NCBI RefSeq assembly: GCF_003966225.1
Contig: NZ_RXNU01000003.1
Span: forward strand, 186,001 to 250,000
Source of the DNA: Shewanella canadensis
GTDB lineage: Bacteria > Pseudomonadota > Gammaproteobacteria > Enterobacterales > Shewanellaceae
Reading direction: 5' to 3'
DNA: 64,000 nucleotides
Below, one piece after another: positions 17,664 through 26,350 of this stretch; within the stretch, counting starts at the first letter, position 1; every line of letters begins with the position of its first letter. Both the position numbers and the translations under genes were made by a program. A model generated the notes under the pieces. That model ran no database searches. It saw only the letters and a program-made list of their open reading frames with translations, and was not told the origin of the DNA.

Positions 17664-19310
17664 GTGAATAAAATTAGTTGGTTACTGGTGGTTTTTACCG
17701 GTTTGTTATCTGCTTGTGGGGTCAGTACTGATAACAAAACTTTGAGCGAACAGCAAAATATACTTAATAAGAATGTTGACAGTTACGAAACTCAGTTTCA
17801 GATAGAGTACCAACGCTTTATACCTGCATATTTTACAGCTGTAGAGAATAAGCAGCGCTTTGAATTTTTGCTTGAGTCTATGAATCAGAACCTATCTGAG
17901 GCGGAGCATTTGTCGTCTCTAGAACAAGCAAAGGTAGAGGAAATACTAAAAGAGATAAAAAGTAATTGGGACGAATTATCTACTATTGCTATCGCTATGG
18001 ATGCCTATAAAAATCTAGACTCTAAAGTAGCCTATGACATTGATAAACCCACTACTTTATTGATTGCTGAAGGGATTGACTGGTTCAGTTATGACTTGGT
18101 GGTATCTATCAACCCTGATGACAAACTAGGCCAACTTTTCATTGCGCGTAATAAACTTTGGCTGGTAGCAAGAGTGACACTTTTTGATGCCTATTTAGTT
18201 AATTTGGTGAAATATACTTATCGTGATGAAGGAAGAAGACAGTTCGAGGTTGGAGATATTGACGCTGAAGCCGGCCAATTTGTAGAGGAGATGTACGAGG
18301 AAATTGTAAATCAAAGTATGTTTGAAGAAACATTAGATACGATCTTGCTCATTAAGGCAATGCCTGAAAGTGTGCATCTTACTAATGAACATGAGTTTCT
18401 CAATAAAGTACTTGCAAATAGCTATGCTTATCAACGACTACCGACTCTTTCAAATTTCGAGCAGACTCAAATAGCTATAGATATTACTTCTAATCAATTC
18501 GAAGATGGATTTTATGAGTTTGTTGATGATGCAGTATTTGTTATAAGTCAGGGAGTTGGGAATGTTTCAGGTTTGTTTGAATCCCGTGAAGGCAAGCTTA
18601 AAGGTATGGCTCAAAAAGAGATTGATAGCATTATTGAAGAGCTTCAACCATTGGATATTTTGCTCGAAAAGACCCCATTTCGTCTTACGGACAGCTTTAT
18701 CCCTGGTCATTGGGGGCATGTCGCAATTTGGGTTGGGGGGAAACAAGCTATACCAGAGCTTAAAAGGTTAGGCGTTTGGGATGAATTACCTAGATTAGAG
18801 GCGTATGCACGTGCTAAACGAGGTTATCAGGGGCCTAGTTTTCAAGCTGCTATACAAAGTGATCAGTCAATTGTCGAGGCATTACGAGAAGGGGTAGAGA
18901 TCAATAACTTAAGTCATTTTTTGAATGTTGATGACCTAGCTGTGGTTCGAGCAAACCAATTGACTGATGAACAAAAGCGGCGCTACCTTTTGCATACGTT
19001 TGCTCAGGTTGGCAAGCCATATGATTTCAATTTTGATGTGGAAACAAATAACGAAATTGTCTGTTCAGAGCTTATTTTTGAGTCTTTTAACGATGTATCT
19101 TGGCCTGTTGAGAAGACCGTAGGACGCTACACTATTAGCCCTGATAATGTTGCAGTAATGGCTGTAGGAGAGGATGCATTATTCTCTCCTACAATCATTT
19201 ATCATGACGGTCTTCGACTAAATGATTTGTATCATCAGCAGAATTTTAAATTGTTACTCGAACAGAAATATGAGCAAATTATCAGTGATTCGACTGTAGA
19301 AAATCACTGA
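17664..19310 (+). CDS. Lipoprotein with YiiX/YebB-like permuted NlpC/P60 cysteine hydrolase domain
   Basis: The 548-residue product starts with a lipoprotein signal (lipobox LSAC, C18). Residues 20-330 are mainly helical and of no family I know. The C-terminal part, from about 330, has the permuted papain-like layout: FIPGHWGHVAIWVG with H349/H352 and, much later, NNEIVCSELIFESF with C467, the expected catalytic His before Cys. YiiX/YebB-like enzymes act on amide or ester bonds in the envelope, possibly of lipids or peptidoglycan. The start is GTG after GGAAAGTGGAAAC. The 3' end overlaps the opposing hydrolase gene by 29 bp, so the two genes are convergent. Confidence 0.8.
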   Translation: MNKISWLLVVFTGLLSACGVSTDNKTLSEQQNILNKNVDSYETQFQIEYQRFIPAYFTAVENKQRFEFLLESMNQNLSEAEHLSSLEQAKVEEILKEIKSNWDELSTIAIAMDAYKNLDSKVAYDIDKPTTLLIAEGIDWFSYDLVVSINPDDKLGQLFIARNKLWLVARVTLFDAYLVNLVKYTYRDEGRRQFEVGDIDAEAGQFVEEMYEEIVNQSMFEETLDTILLIKAMPESVHLTNEHEFLNKVLANSYAYQRLPTLSNFEQTQIAIDITSNQFEDGFYEFVDDAVFVISQGVGNVSGLFESREGKLKGMAQKEIDSIIEELQPLDILLEKTPFRLTDSFIPGHWGHVAIWVGGKQAIPELKRLGVWDELPRLEAYARAKRGYQGPSFQAAIQSDQSIVEALREGVEINNLSHFLNVDDLAVVRANQLTDEQKRRYLLHTFAQVGKPYDFNFDVETNNEIVCSELIFESFNDVSWPVEKTVGRYTISPDNVAVMAVGEDALFSPTIIYHDGLRLNDLYHQQNFKLLLEQKYEQIISDSTVENH

Positions 19311-20436
19311 TATTATCGATCATTGTATTGTAATGAGGGTTAAAGGTGAGCCGAGCGTGCACTTTGCCCTCTTCAACATGGCCGAAACGTGAATACCAAA
19401 CCTCACTCTTTTTATCCTTACATTTTGCAGTTAGGGCCTCTGGTTGTCCGTTCCGACACAACCTGAATGTGCCTCTTGTCCCATAATAAGAATTAGCTGG
19501 AGAGAATAATGCAAACATGTGCGAACCTGTTGATATTTTAAGTGTCTCCGAGCGTACAGATAAATGCGAGGCCCTTTGTATAATTGGTGCGCGCTCACCA
19601 AACCATAACAATTTGCTACCAGGGTGTGTGAATGTATCACTAAAGCGAAGTTTAGCGTATTCTGCATCGATGACGGTATCATCTTCGCTTAACGCCATAA
19701 ACACTGGCTTCGTGTAGCTTTCGCTTTCCAATAAACGGCGTACAGCTACTGATGATTTGTAATACTCACCACCGCCATGGAAGGTTTGAGAAGTATACCT
19801 TACAGTGTTATCTTCCTTTTCTTGAATAGCCCATGTCTTAATTTTGCTAGTTAGTGTGGAAAACTGTACAAACGATGAATAAGGCTTAAAGCCTGGAGAA
19901 AATAGTACGAGACCTTTAACGTCCTCATCTAACATCGCTTGTCTGGTTACGAGATTAGCACCTGTAGAAAAACCACCAAGCCAAACATTGTCATACTGTT
20001 TCAGCAATAAATCAGTGTGGTGTTCTATTATTGAGTACCAATCTTTTACGTTGGCTTGTAGCATATCTATTGGTTGGCTGCCGTGCCCTGGAAGTAGAAT
20101 TGTACGAACGGTAAAACCCTGCTTTGAGAGTGACTGTGCTACACCTCGGAATGTAAAGGGAGAGTCGCCTAAACCATGCACCAGCAGTATTGCCCCATGA
20201 ACATCTCCTTTGGGTAACATCTCAAAAGGACTATTGGCCATCAACTCAAACTGATGGTTAGATGAAAAGAAATATCGGTGATTAGAAAGCCAATGGGATG
20301 TGTGATTGACATACTCTTCAAAATTATCAAATCGATACGAAGGTAACGGGTGTTTCGTCGATTCATTATTTATTGTCACGAACAACACAAGTGAAATACC
20401 AACTGTAATACTTATTAAAACAAACCTACGAATCAT
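19282..20436 (-). CDS. Membrane-anchored alpha/beta hydrolase (lysophospholipase-like)
   Basis: The 384-residue protein has an N-terminal hydrophobic anchor (about 5-22), then an alpha/beta hydrolase fold. LLVHGLGDSPFTF supplies the oxyanion region, GGFSTGAN the nucleophile elbow (S157), ALSEDDTVID the acid, and a histidine near the C-terminal part (ASHLSVRS or GSHMFAL) the base. It resembles carboxylesterases and monoacylglycerol or lysophospholipases. The catalytic domain should face the periplasm. It is convergent with, and overlaps by 29 bp, the NlpC/P60-like lipoprotein gene. Family sure, substrate unknown. Confidence 0.88.
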   Translation of the reverse strand: MIRRFVLISITVGISLVLFVTINNESTKHPLPSYRFDNFEEYVNHTSHWLSNHRYFFSSNHQFELMANSPFEMLPKGDVHGAILLVHGLGDSPFTFRGVAQSLSKQGFTVRTILLPGHGSQPIDMLQANVKDWYSIIEHHTDLLLKQYDNVWLGGFSTGANLVTRQAMLDEDVKGLVLFSPGFKPYSSFVQFSTLTSKIKTWAIQEKEDNTVRYTSQTFHGGGEYYKSSVAVRRLLESESYTKPVFMALSEDDTVIDAEYAKLRFSDTFTHPGSKLLWFGERAPIIQRASHLSVRSETLKISTGSHMFALFSPANSYYGTRGTFRLCRNGQPEALTAKCKDKKSEVWYSRFGHVEEGKVHARLTFNPHYNTMIDNISDFLQSNH

Positions 20437-21412
20437 TTATCTTACCTATGAATATTATGTATTTTCAATGGCCAACGACCTGTCATCAGCCTGAAGCGAG
20501 AGCCAGGTAAAGGGTGACAGCTTCAGGCTGTTAGTCAATAATGATGCCATCTAATCATATAGATCTTGTACCTGCCCCTTCAAGCAGCCCGCTCTTGCTC
20601 TAAAATAGATTGATATCGTGCAAGACAGTATAAAAACCACGATAGAGTGTTAACTCTAGGTGCTCGTCATAACTTAAGGGCCTACTCATACCATTTATCA
20701 TTCACTTTAGTGAGTTCACTGTACCACCGCCGAATTTGATTACTAGCCGATAATTTGTCTGGTAGTTACCAAGTTTACCATTATGTTGCGCCTTTTCAGA
20801 ATAGAACGGATACGGGAGAGGTGGAATTTTTGAACATTCCTAATGTATTCAGGTGTTTCAATGTTGTTTCGGTTAAAGGGTTTACTCGGAATCCAATTAT
20901 GATAGTGCGTCGAGTAAAGTCTGTGAGAACCCATAATGGTTTGCTGATACTGATTTACACAACGATATGCCAATTAACTTCAAGTTTGCGAGAAAACTTG
21001 AATTGACAGAGATATGGAGAGCGAGATTAATAGCACTACAAAGTGCCTTAATGTCAGATAAAGGAGGGGGGGTGAATGCTTTATAATCTCATATTTAATA
21101 GGTGGTAGTCTTAACTCGAATTAGTTTTACGATGGCAATTGGTTTGATAAGTACTCAGCTTCGATGTTTAGCATTGGCACCAGATGGATAACTTCCTATG
21201 AAGTTGAAACAGATGACTAGATATTGGACACTGCATCCTTCCAGATAGCATAAAGCACCGAACGTATCTAGGTTCAGTGCTTTATGCTCCTTACCGCTAT
21301 CCACTTAAGTATAAACGATGTAGCTTAAGCGAACGGCATTAAGCGTAATTGCAGGCTTTCAAGGTTTATAAAATAATGCCAATAGCAATGATGCGCTGTG
21401 CGACTTCCATAT
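20437..21412. other. Gene-free interval of about 1 kb with two strong hairpins
   Basis: No convincing gene is present. It holds a hairpin CAGCCTGAAGC/GCTTCAGGCTG (20487-20530, 22-base loop) and a long one at 21247-21288 (stem AGCATAAAGCAC/GTGCTTTATGCT extended by GAAC/GTTC with a mismatch). Short open frames occur on both strands (76 codons minus at 20743-20973, and an uninitiated plus frame ending near 21084 with TEIWRARLIALQSALMSD), which look like decayed coding sequence of unknown origin. Confidence 0.6.
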
Positions 21413-21823
21413 TTACTTCACTTCGAGTCTATCTACATCAAAGTACAACCCTACTTCTTCATAATCCGCTTCGCCGTAAAGAATAACGGTATCTTGTGGG
21501 GAGACATCACGTCCGTTAAATAGTGACTCATCGAGGTCAATCATGATGGAATCGGTGCCGTCATTGAAGGTATAGGTATCGCTATCAATTTGATTGACGA
21601 TGTTACCTTGAAAAATGAATTCCATCTCATCAGCCTTCGCACCAGTGATCAGCATATCGAATAAGCCATCACTTTGGCTGATATCAGTTTGGGCTCGAAA
21701 CTCTGTAATAGTGGTATATGGTACGCTCGACTGAGAGCTTTGAGCAGTAGAGCCTGTAAACTCAGCAAATGCATTTGCTGAAAGTAGAGTTGGAACAATC
21801 AGTAGTAAAGTCAGCTTTTTCAT
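21413..21823 (-). CDS. YgiW/YdeI-like OB-fold (BOF) exported protein, copy A
   Basis: The 136-residue product has a clear signal peptide (MKKLTLLLIVPTLLSANAFA) and a mature domain of about 115 residues. The parts FTGSTA, ITGAKADEMEFIFQGNIV, DTYTFNDGTDSIMIDLDES and ILYGEADYEEVGLYFDVDRL follow the bacterial OB-fold (BOF) family that includes YgiW and YdeI, periplasmic proteins tied to stress and cation tolerance. It is identical in amino acids to the copy at 25299. The gene lies 58 bp after the small acidic gene, likely one transcript. Confidence 0.85.
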   Translation of the reverse strand: MKKLTLLLIVPTLLSANAFAEFTGSTAQSSQSSVPYTTITEFRAQTDISQSDGLFDMLITGAKADEMEFIFQGNIVNQIDSDTYTFNDGTDSIMIDLDESLFNGRDVSPQDTVILYGEADYEEVGLYFDVDRLEVK

Positions 21824-21881
21824 GGTTAAACCTCTTCTTTAAATTTTGTAATTAGGTGCGTTTTATGTGTTCGTTAGACGT

Positions 21882-22031
21882 TTAGTCGAATTCGATATCT
21901 AAGTCGTTATCGTTGTCAAAGTCACCATCAAATTCAGCGATATCTTCTGCGATGTCAAAGACCACATCGGCAGTATCTACAGCTACGTTGATGAGAACGA
22001 GTCCTAGGAAAATAGCGAGAATAGTTTTCAT
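21882..22031 (-). CDS. Small acidic exported or membrane peptide, short-tract form
   Basis: This 49-residue frame is below usual size cut-offs but its intact homologue at 25768 shows it is real. It begins MKTILAIFLGLVLINVAV, a hydrophobic signal or anchor, then VFDIAEDIAEFDGDFDNDND and ends LDIEFD; the mature part is strongly acidic. Here the hexanucleotide tract encodes one FD and two ND pairs, against six and four in the other copy. Runs of D next to N are reminiscent of cation binding, but this is only an inference. It is upstream of the OB-fold gene on the same strand. Confidence 0.65.
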   Translation of the reverse strand: MKTILAIFLGLVLINVAVDTADVVFDIAEDIAEFDGDFDNDNDLDIEFD

Positions 22032-22335
22032 GATGTTGACCTCTAGAGTGAATCGTTGCTTAACAAGTTGAGGTCATAATAGCGGGGTGAGAATGTATAG
22101 ATGGTGAGATGAAAATTTATATTCAGTTTAAGTTACTGATGTTGATATTTGTTAATTACCGAGTCTTGCGAGTTAGCATGAGAGGTAGTTCATTTTATTT
22201 TTTAGAAACAACTTATATTAAAATTAGCTTAACCTCCTCTCTATGTGCATCTCTATGCGATATCATTGGGACAAAACAGTGTGAGAATGGTGTATTAATA
22301 ACCTAGTATATTGAAGTGAAAAGATGAGATGAGTT

Positions 22336-22928
22336 CTTTAAAACAACCTTCACTTACAGTTAATAATGACTGAAGTGGCATAGTTAATTTGGCTGCCCTT
22401 TGGAAATATTCATTGGTTATTTGATAAAGAAAAACCTCTTTCGAGGGGTCATATAAGCTCTATGAGATCATCTTAGTTTCAAAAGATTTAGCTGCGTCCA
22501 CACCTGATTCAAAGAAATGAGAGGATTGGTTGCGCTGGCTAAGGAATATTTGATTAGCACTTGCGAAATTGTGGGTTATAAAGAGTGGACGTAGTACTTC
22601 GACCACCTCCAACAAGATAGCAGTAGCCAGCCCACATCGAGTTTTGAATTGTAAGGCAAAAGGCGTGGCTGTCTAGTATGTTTTGCATAAGCCTTCGGCG
22701 TGTAATCCATTTACAAGTTAACTTGCCCGTCGTTTCTTGCTCATAAACACACTCATCAGTGGATATGAACCTTTTAGCGGTGATTATTATAATCTGAGGA
22801 TACATTGGGAGTGAGGAAAAACTAATGGTAGCCCTGCCTTTTAACCTTGTCATAGTGTAGCAGAGGTGTACACTCTTGGTTGTATATGTAACCATTCTGT
22901 AAGGCTTTTAACATTCCAGGAGAGTGTC
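22336..22928. other. Gene-free interval between the module copy A and the Ig-like lipoprotein gene
   Basis: Nothing convincing is seen. Minus-strand codons 22554-22895 stay open for 113 codons but have no ribosome-binding site or recognisable motif, and a low-complexity cysteine-rich composition unlike the neighbours. The ribosome-binding site of the next gene (AGGAGAG) ends the stretch. Confidence 0.5.
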
Positions 22929-24653
22929 ATGAAAAAGAAACACCTGATAATGATTAATGCTGCAATACTTTGCATTTTGACCGCTTGTGGAGGGGGCGAA
23001 GAAGACTCAACACCACCTCCGGCAGGAGATTCTACGGCTCCGTATGTCGAATTAACTAGTCCATCTTCTGACGTTACCTATACATCAGCTCGATTTGTTT
23101 CCATTGCAGCTACGGCAAGTGACAATTCTGGCATCACTAAAGTCGAATTCATCAAAGATGATGTAGTTATCTTCGAAGACGATGAAGCACCATATCAATA
23201 TCGATGGTCTTTGGATTCCTCATTAAATGCAGTGCATAGTTGGACTGCTAAAGCATATGATGCGGCAGGTAATACGGCAAATAGTGACGCGATTAATTTG
23301 ATCGTTGATATTCCAGTAGGTACCGGGCCTGAAGATACAATACCACCGCGAATAGCTGAGATAGAATCGCCATCTGATGGCGCAAGATTCTCTCAAGGAG
23401 GTGCATTAACTATTAATGCTACTGCTGAAGATGATATGAATATCGGTTCAGTTGAATTTTATATTAATGGTAAGCTAGTTCAGAAAGATACAACACCTCC
23501 ATACAGCCATACTGTTAAATTAACTTCAGCTAGTAATGGTTCTCTTACGTTACTATTAAAGGTTTATGATGAATATGGAAATAGTACCTTATCAGAAGAA
23601 AGAAATGTTACGGTTGACATTCCAAATAGTGGTGGAGAAAATCCTAATGAGGGTGTATGGTCATTTGCCAGTCAACGCTTAGTTGATAGCGCTATTAACG
23701 ATTTAACGTTAACGTTAAATGATGATCTGACAGTTGAAACTTTAACTTATACATTTAATAGCGTTGACTATTCTATTCCCGGTACAGAAATGACTCGTTC
23801 AGGAGTAGATGTCGATACTGATGAAAACATTGAAATTGAACTAGATTGGGGCGATGACAATGGTATTACTTTCACTGGAATATTAGATTCTAGTAGAGAT
23901 TATGTGTCAGGTTATATAGCTTTTAACTTCGTAGATGATAGCGATATTGAAATAGGAACTGGCTCTGCTTCAATTACGAAGGCATCAGTTCCAGGTACTG
24001 AAGATGATACCATTAGCCCAACAGTAATTATCTCTAACCCTGCAAGTGGGACAGTTGTAACATCAAGAGGTTACTTTACTGTTGAAGCACAAGCGGAAGA
24101 CAACGTAAAAGTTGCAAATGTAAAGTTCTATAGAAATGGGGTGCTTCGTGGCACCGACAGCTCAACGCCTTTTACATTTGAGCCATTATTAACTGCTGCA
24201 AGTAATGGTGTTTATTCACTTTACGCTGAGGCAATCGATACCAGTGGAAATGTGACAAAGTCTGAAACGATTCAAGTTACTGTCGATATTCCTTCAGATG
24301 CTTCAAACGGAGATATTAGTGGTGTCTGGACTTTTGAGAGCATGAATATGGCGTTTGATTCCATTTCTGATTTTGAAGTTGAATTTGATAATGCTGGAGA
24401 TGCAACAAGAATTTCCTATAATTACCGCGGCTCAAACAGAGTGTTCACAGGTAATGAAATCAACAGAGGTGGTGTGGATTTAGACTCTTTAGATTTTGAT
24501 ATTGAAATTGATTGGGATGGTGATAACTCACTTGTTTTCGGTGGAAGAATCAACAGCGCGAAAGACAGTGTCGACGGTATTGTCATTTATTATATTCAGG
24601 ATGGTTTTGATTATATTTTGAGTGAAGGTAATGCGACTGTGAGTAAAAAGTAG
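22929..24653 (+). CDS. Lipoprotein with three Ig-like domains and two copies of an unknown beta domain
   Basis: From the ATG at 22929, behind AGGAGAG, the product of 574 residues has a lipoprotein signal with lipobox LTAC. An upstream in-frame ATG at 22866 would spoil the signal and lacks a ribosome-binding site. The protein has repeats in the order Ig (about 35-125), Ig (about 135-230), unknown domain, Ig (about 355-445), unknown domain. The Ig units share TSPSS/ESPSDG/SNPASG and VKFYRNG/VEFYINGK strands of the bacterial Big family. The two unknown domains share GVW(S/T)F, GVD.D and D(W/I).D.(N/I).(I/L)(T/V)F. Acidic throughout. Probably an outer-surface adhesive or binding protein. Confidence 0.8.
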   Translation: MKKKHLIMINAAILCILTACGGGEEDSTPPPAGDSTAPYVELTSPSSDVTYTSARFVSIAATASDNSGITKVEFIKDDVVIFEDDEAPYQYRWSLDSSLNAVHSWTAKAYDAAGNTANSDAINLIVDIPVGTGPEDTIPPRIAEIESPSDGARFSQGGALTINATAEDDMNIGSVEFYINGKLVQKDTTPPYSHTVKLTSASNGSLTLLLKVYDEYGNSTLSEERNVTVDIPNSGGENPNEGVWSFASQRLVDSAINDLTLTLNDDLTVETLTYTFNSVDYSIPGTEMTRSGVDVDTDENIEIELDWGDDNGITFTGILDSSRDYVSGYIAFNFVDDSDIEIGTGSASITKASVPGTEDDTISPTVIISNPASGTVVTSRGYFTVEAQAEDNVKVANVKFYRNGVLRGTDSSTPFTFEPLLTAASNGVYSLYAEAIDTSGNVTKSETIQVTVDIPSDASNGDISGVWTFESMNMAFDSISDFEVEFDNAGDATRISYNYRGSNRVFTGNEINRGGVDLDSLDFDIEIDWDGDNSLVFGGRINSAKDSVDGIVIYYIQDGFDYILSEGNATVSKK

Positions 24654-24935
24654 AATAAACTGAAAACCCAACAAATTATACTGATATGTACTGGTGCTGT
24701 AGTCAACTAAAACCTACAGCATCAATGCTTTTATAGTTTTAATTGAAAATTGTATTTTTCAATTTATTAAAGAAATGGGTATTCAGTGTAAGGTCTATAA
24801 TGTTTTTCGAGCAAGTTTAGTCAAGTTTGACCTACACCTCTACTGTGGCCCATACTCCTTTTAGTCACCCACAGATTATGATCAAGCCTATTTTATGAAT
24901 CAAGACTACGTCTAAGTTAGTCTGGTCGATTCAAT
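24654..24935. other. Gene-free AT-rich interval after the Ig-like lipoprotein gene
   Basis: No gene or clear terminator is visible between the stop codon and the decayed module remnant. Confidence 0.5.
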
Positions 24936-25088
24936 AGTTTCTACAGCTACGTTGATAAGAATGAGTCCTAGGAAATAACGAAAATATTGAGAATAGTTTT
25001 CATGATGTTGACACCCTAGAGTGAATCGCAGCTTAACAAGTTGAGGTCATAATACGATGTGGTGACTGTATCTATGGTGAGACATGAA
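24936..25088 (-). pseudogene. Decayed third copy of the small acidic gene and its upstream region
   Basis: The segment aligns with the start of the acidic peptide gene: reading minus, MKTILNIFVIS then a stop, where intact copies read MKTILAIFLG. Downstream codons corresponding to LVLINVAV are present out of frame. The upstream sequence (TTAACAAGTTGAGGTCATAAT region) matches both intact copies but is more diverged than they are from each other. The OB-fold gene is missing. It shows the module was once present in at least three copies. Confidence 0.75.
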
Positions 25089-25226
25089 TTTACATCAGGT
25101 TTGATATTTTGGTGTAAGTTTTGTTTATATTTGTAATTTTCGGCTTTTCACCCGGTTGGTAAAAATTTTACTTTGCAAGAAAGTATGCATGGCAGCGACA
25201 ATGGGTGAATGAAGGGAATAGAGAAA

Positions 25227-25244
25227 GCCAGCATAATCGCTGGC
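25227..25244 (-). terminator. Hairpin downstream of the OB-fold gene, copy C
   Basis: On the minus strand GCCAGC and GCTGGC enclose a 6-base loop about 55 bp after the stop, followed by a T/C-rich run. A weak intrinsic terminator. Confidence 0.45.
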
Positions 25245-25298
25245 CTTCAAGGTTTTTAAAATAGTGCTAATGGCACTGATAAGCTGTGTGACTTCCAT

Positions 25299-25709
25299 TT
25301 ACTTCACTTCGAGTCTATCTACATCAAAGTACAACCCTACTTCTTCATAATCCGCTTCGCCGTAAAGAATAACGGTATCTTGTGGGGAGACATCACGTCC
25401 GTTAAATAGTGACTCATCGAGGTCAATCATGATGGAATCGGTGCCGTCATTGAAGGTATAGGTATCGCTATCAATTTGATTGACGATGTTACCTTGAAAA
25501 ATGAATTCCATCTCATCAGCCTTCGCACCAGTGATCAGCATATCGAATAAGCCATCACTTTGGCTGATATCAGTTTGGGCTCGAAACTCTGTAATAGTGG
25601 TATATGGTACGCTCGACTGAGAGCTTTGAGCAGTAGAGCCTGTAAACTCAGCAAATGCATTTGCTGAAAGTAGAGTTGGAACAATCAGTAGTAAAGTCAG
25701 CTTTTTCAT
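25299..25709 (-). CDS. YgiW/YdeI-like OB-fold (BOF) exported protein, copy C
   Basis: Amino-acid sequence is identical to the product of 21413-21823, and I see no nucleotide difference in the coding part either. It has the same signal peptide and BOF domain, so both would act in the periplasm. Perfect identity over 411 bp next to a variable repeat tract means the duplication is recent or is kept uniform by gene conversion. The gene follows the longer form of the acidic peptide by 58 bp. Confidence 0.85.
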   Translation of the reverse strand: MKKLTLLLIVPTLLSANAFAEFTGSTAQSSQSSVPYTTITEFRAQTDISQSDGLFDMLITGAKADEMEFIFQGNIVNQIDSDTYTFNDGTDSIMIDLDESLFNGRDVSPQDTVILYGEADYEEVGLYFDVDRLEVK

Positions 25710-25767
25710 GGTTAAACCTCTTCTTTAAATTTTGTAATTAGGTGCGTTTTATGTGTTCGTTAGACGT

Positions 25768-25959
25768 TTAGTCGAATTCGATATCTAAGTCGTTATCGTT
25801 ATCGTTATCGTTGTCAAAGTCAAAGTCAAAGTCAAAGTCAAAGTCAAAGTCACCATCAAATTCAGCGATATCTTCTGCGATGTCAAAGACCACATCGGCA
25901 GTTTCTACAGCTACGTTGATGAGAACGAGTCCTAGGAAAATAGCGAGAATAGTTTTCAT
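25768..25959 (-). CDS. Small acidic exported or membrane peptide, long-tract form
   Basis: The 63-residue product has the same hydrophobic start as the copy at 21882 (MKTILAIFLGLVLINVAV), then VFDIAEDIAEFDGD, followed by six FD pairs and four ND pairs before LDIEFD. The pairs are encoded by exact hexanucleotide repeats (GTCAAA and ATCGTT on the plus strand). The mature part has no positive charge. A signal or anchor plus an extended acidic tail suggests an envelope protein that binds cations or basic partners; this is inference. The in-frame length difference between the copies supports real coding. Confidence 0.7.
   Translation of the reverse strand: MKTILAIFLGLVLINVAVETADVVFDIAEDIAEFDGDFDFDFDFDFDFDNDNDNDNDLDIEFD
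25799..25849. repeat. Hexanucleotide repeat tract in the acidic peptide gene
   Basis: Four GTTATC-type units and six AAAGTC units follow each other exactly. The copy at about 21912 has two and one. Each unit adds two residues, so slippage keeps the frame. Confidence 0.95.
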
Positions 25960-26350
25960 GATGTTGACCTCTAGAGTGAATCGTTGCTTAACAAGTTGAG
26001 GTCATAATAGCGGGGTGTGAATGTATAGATGGTGAGATGAAAATTTATATTCAGTTTAAGTTACTGATGTTGATATTTGTTAATTACCGAGTCTTGCGAG
26101 TTAGCATGAGAGGTGGTTCATTTTATTTTTTAGAAACAACTTATATTAAAATTAGCTTAACCTCCTCTCTATGGCATCTCTATGCGATATCATTGGGACA
26201 AAACAGTGTGAGAATGGTGTATTAATAACCTAGTATATTGAGGTAAAAAGATGAGATGAGTTTCTCTAACTCGCCAGTGTCCAGAAATGAGTATGGCTGG
26301 CGCTAAAGTCGTGGGCAGTCCAGGCTGGACTGGCCCCTGAACCCCTGGCA

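Larger units (their letters stand above)
21411..22335. repeat. Duplicated module, copy A (925 bp)
   Basis: This block is repeated in the same orientation at 25297-26262. By eye the two differ at only a few positions: two base changes in the small acidic gene region, a few upstream, one 1-bp indel, and seven hexanucleotide units. Each copy carries an OB-fold gene, a small acidic gene and about 300 bp of upstream sequence. Confidence 0.95.
25297..26262. repeat. Duplicated module, copy C (966 bp)
   Basis: Direct repeat of 21411-22335. Length differs by 41 bp, exactly explained by seven extra hexanucleotide units and one single-base deletion. The similarity continues, less well conserved, about 60 bp beyond the left boundary. 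Confidence 0.95.

Noticed and set aside
20743-20973. 76-codon minus-strand frame in the gene-free kilobase
   Set aside because: Starts at TTG without a ribosome-binding site and is overlapped by an equally long plus frame; possibly an old coding fragment but no family is recognised.
21247-21288. Long hairpin considered as an integron attC site
   Set aside because: The core sequences GTTRRRY/RYYYAAC are not at the ends and there is no integrase gene in the window.
22109-22306. Plus-strand frame upstream of module copy A, with a counterpart at 26037-26225
   Set aside because: A single-base indel between the two otherwise near-identical copies shifts the frame and changes the end, so it is not maintained as coding.
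22554-22895. 113-codon minus-strand frame before the Ig-like lipoprotein gene
   Set aside because: No ribosome-binding site, no motif, and it covers the promoter and ribosome-binding region of the real gene on the other strand.
25811-25999. Plus-strand SK-repeat frame opposite the acidic peptide gene
   Set aside because: It is the antisense of the hexanucleotide tract; the minus frame has a signal-like start and keeps its ends in both copies.
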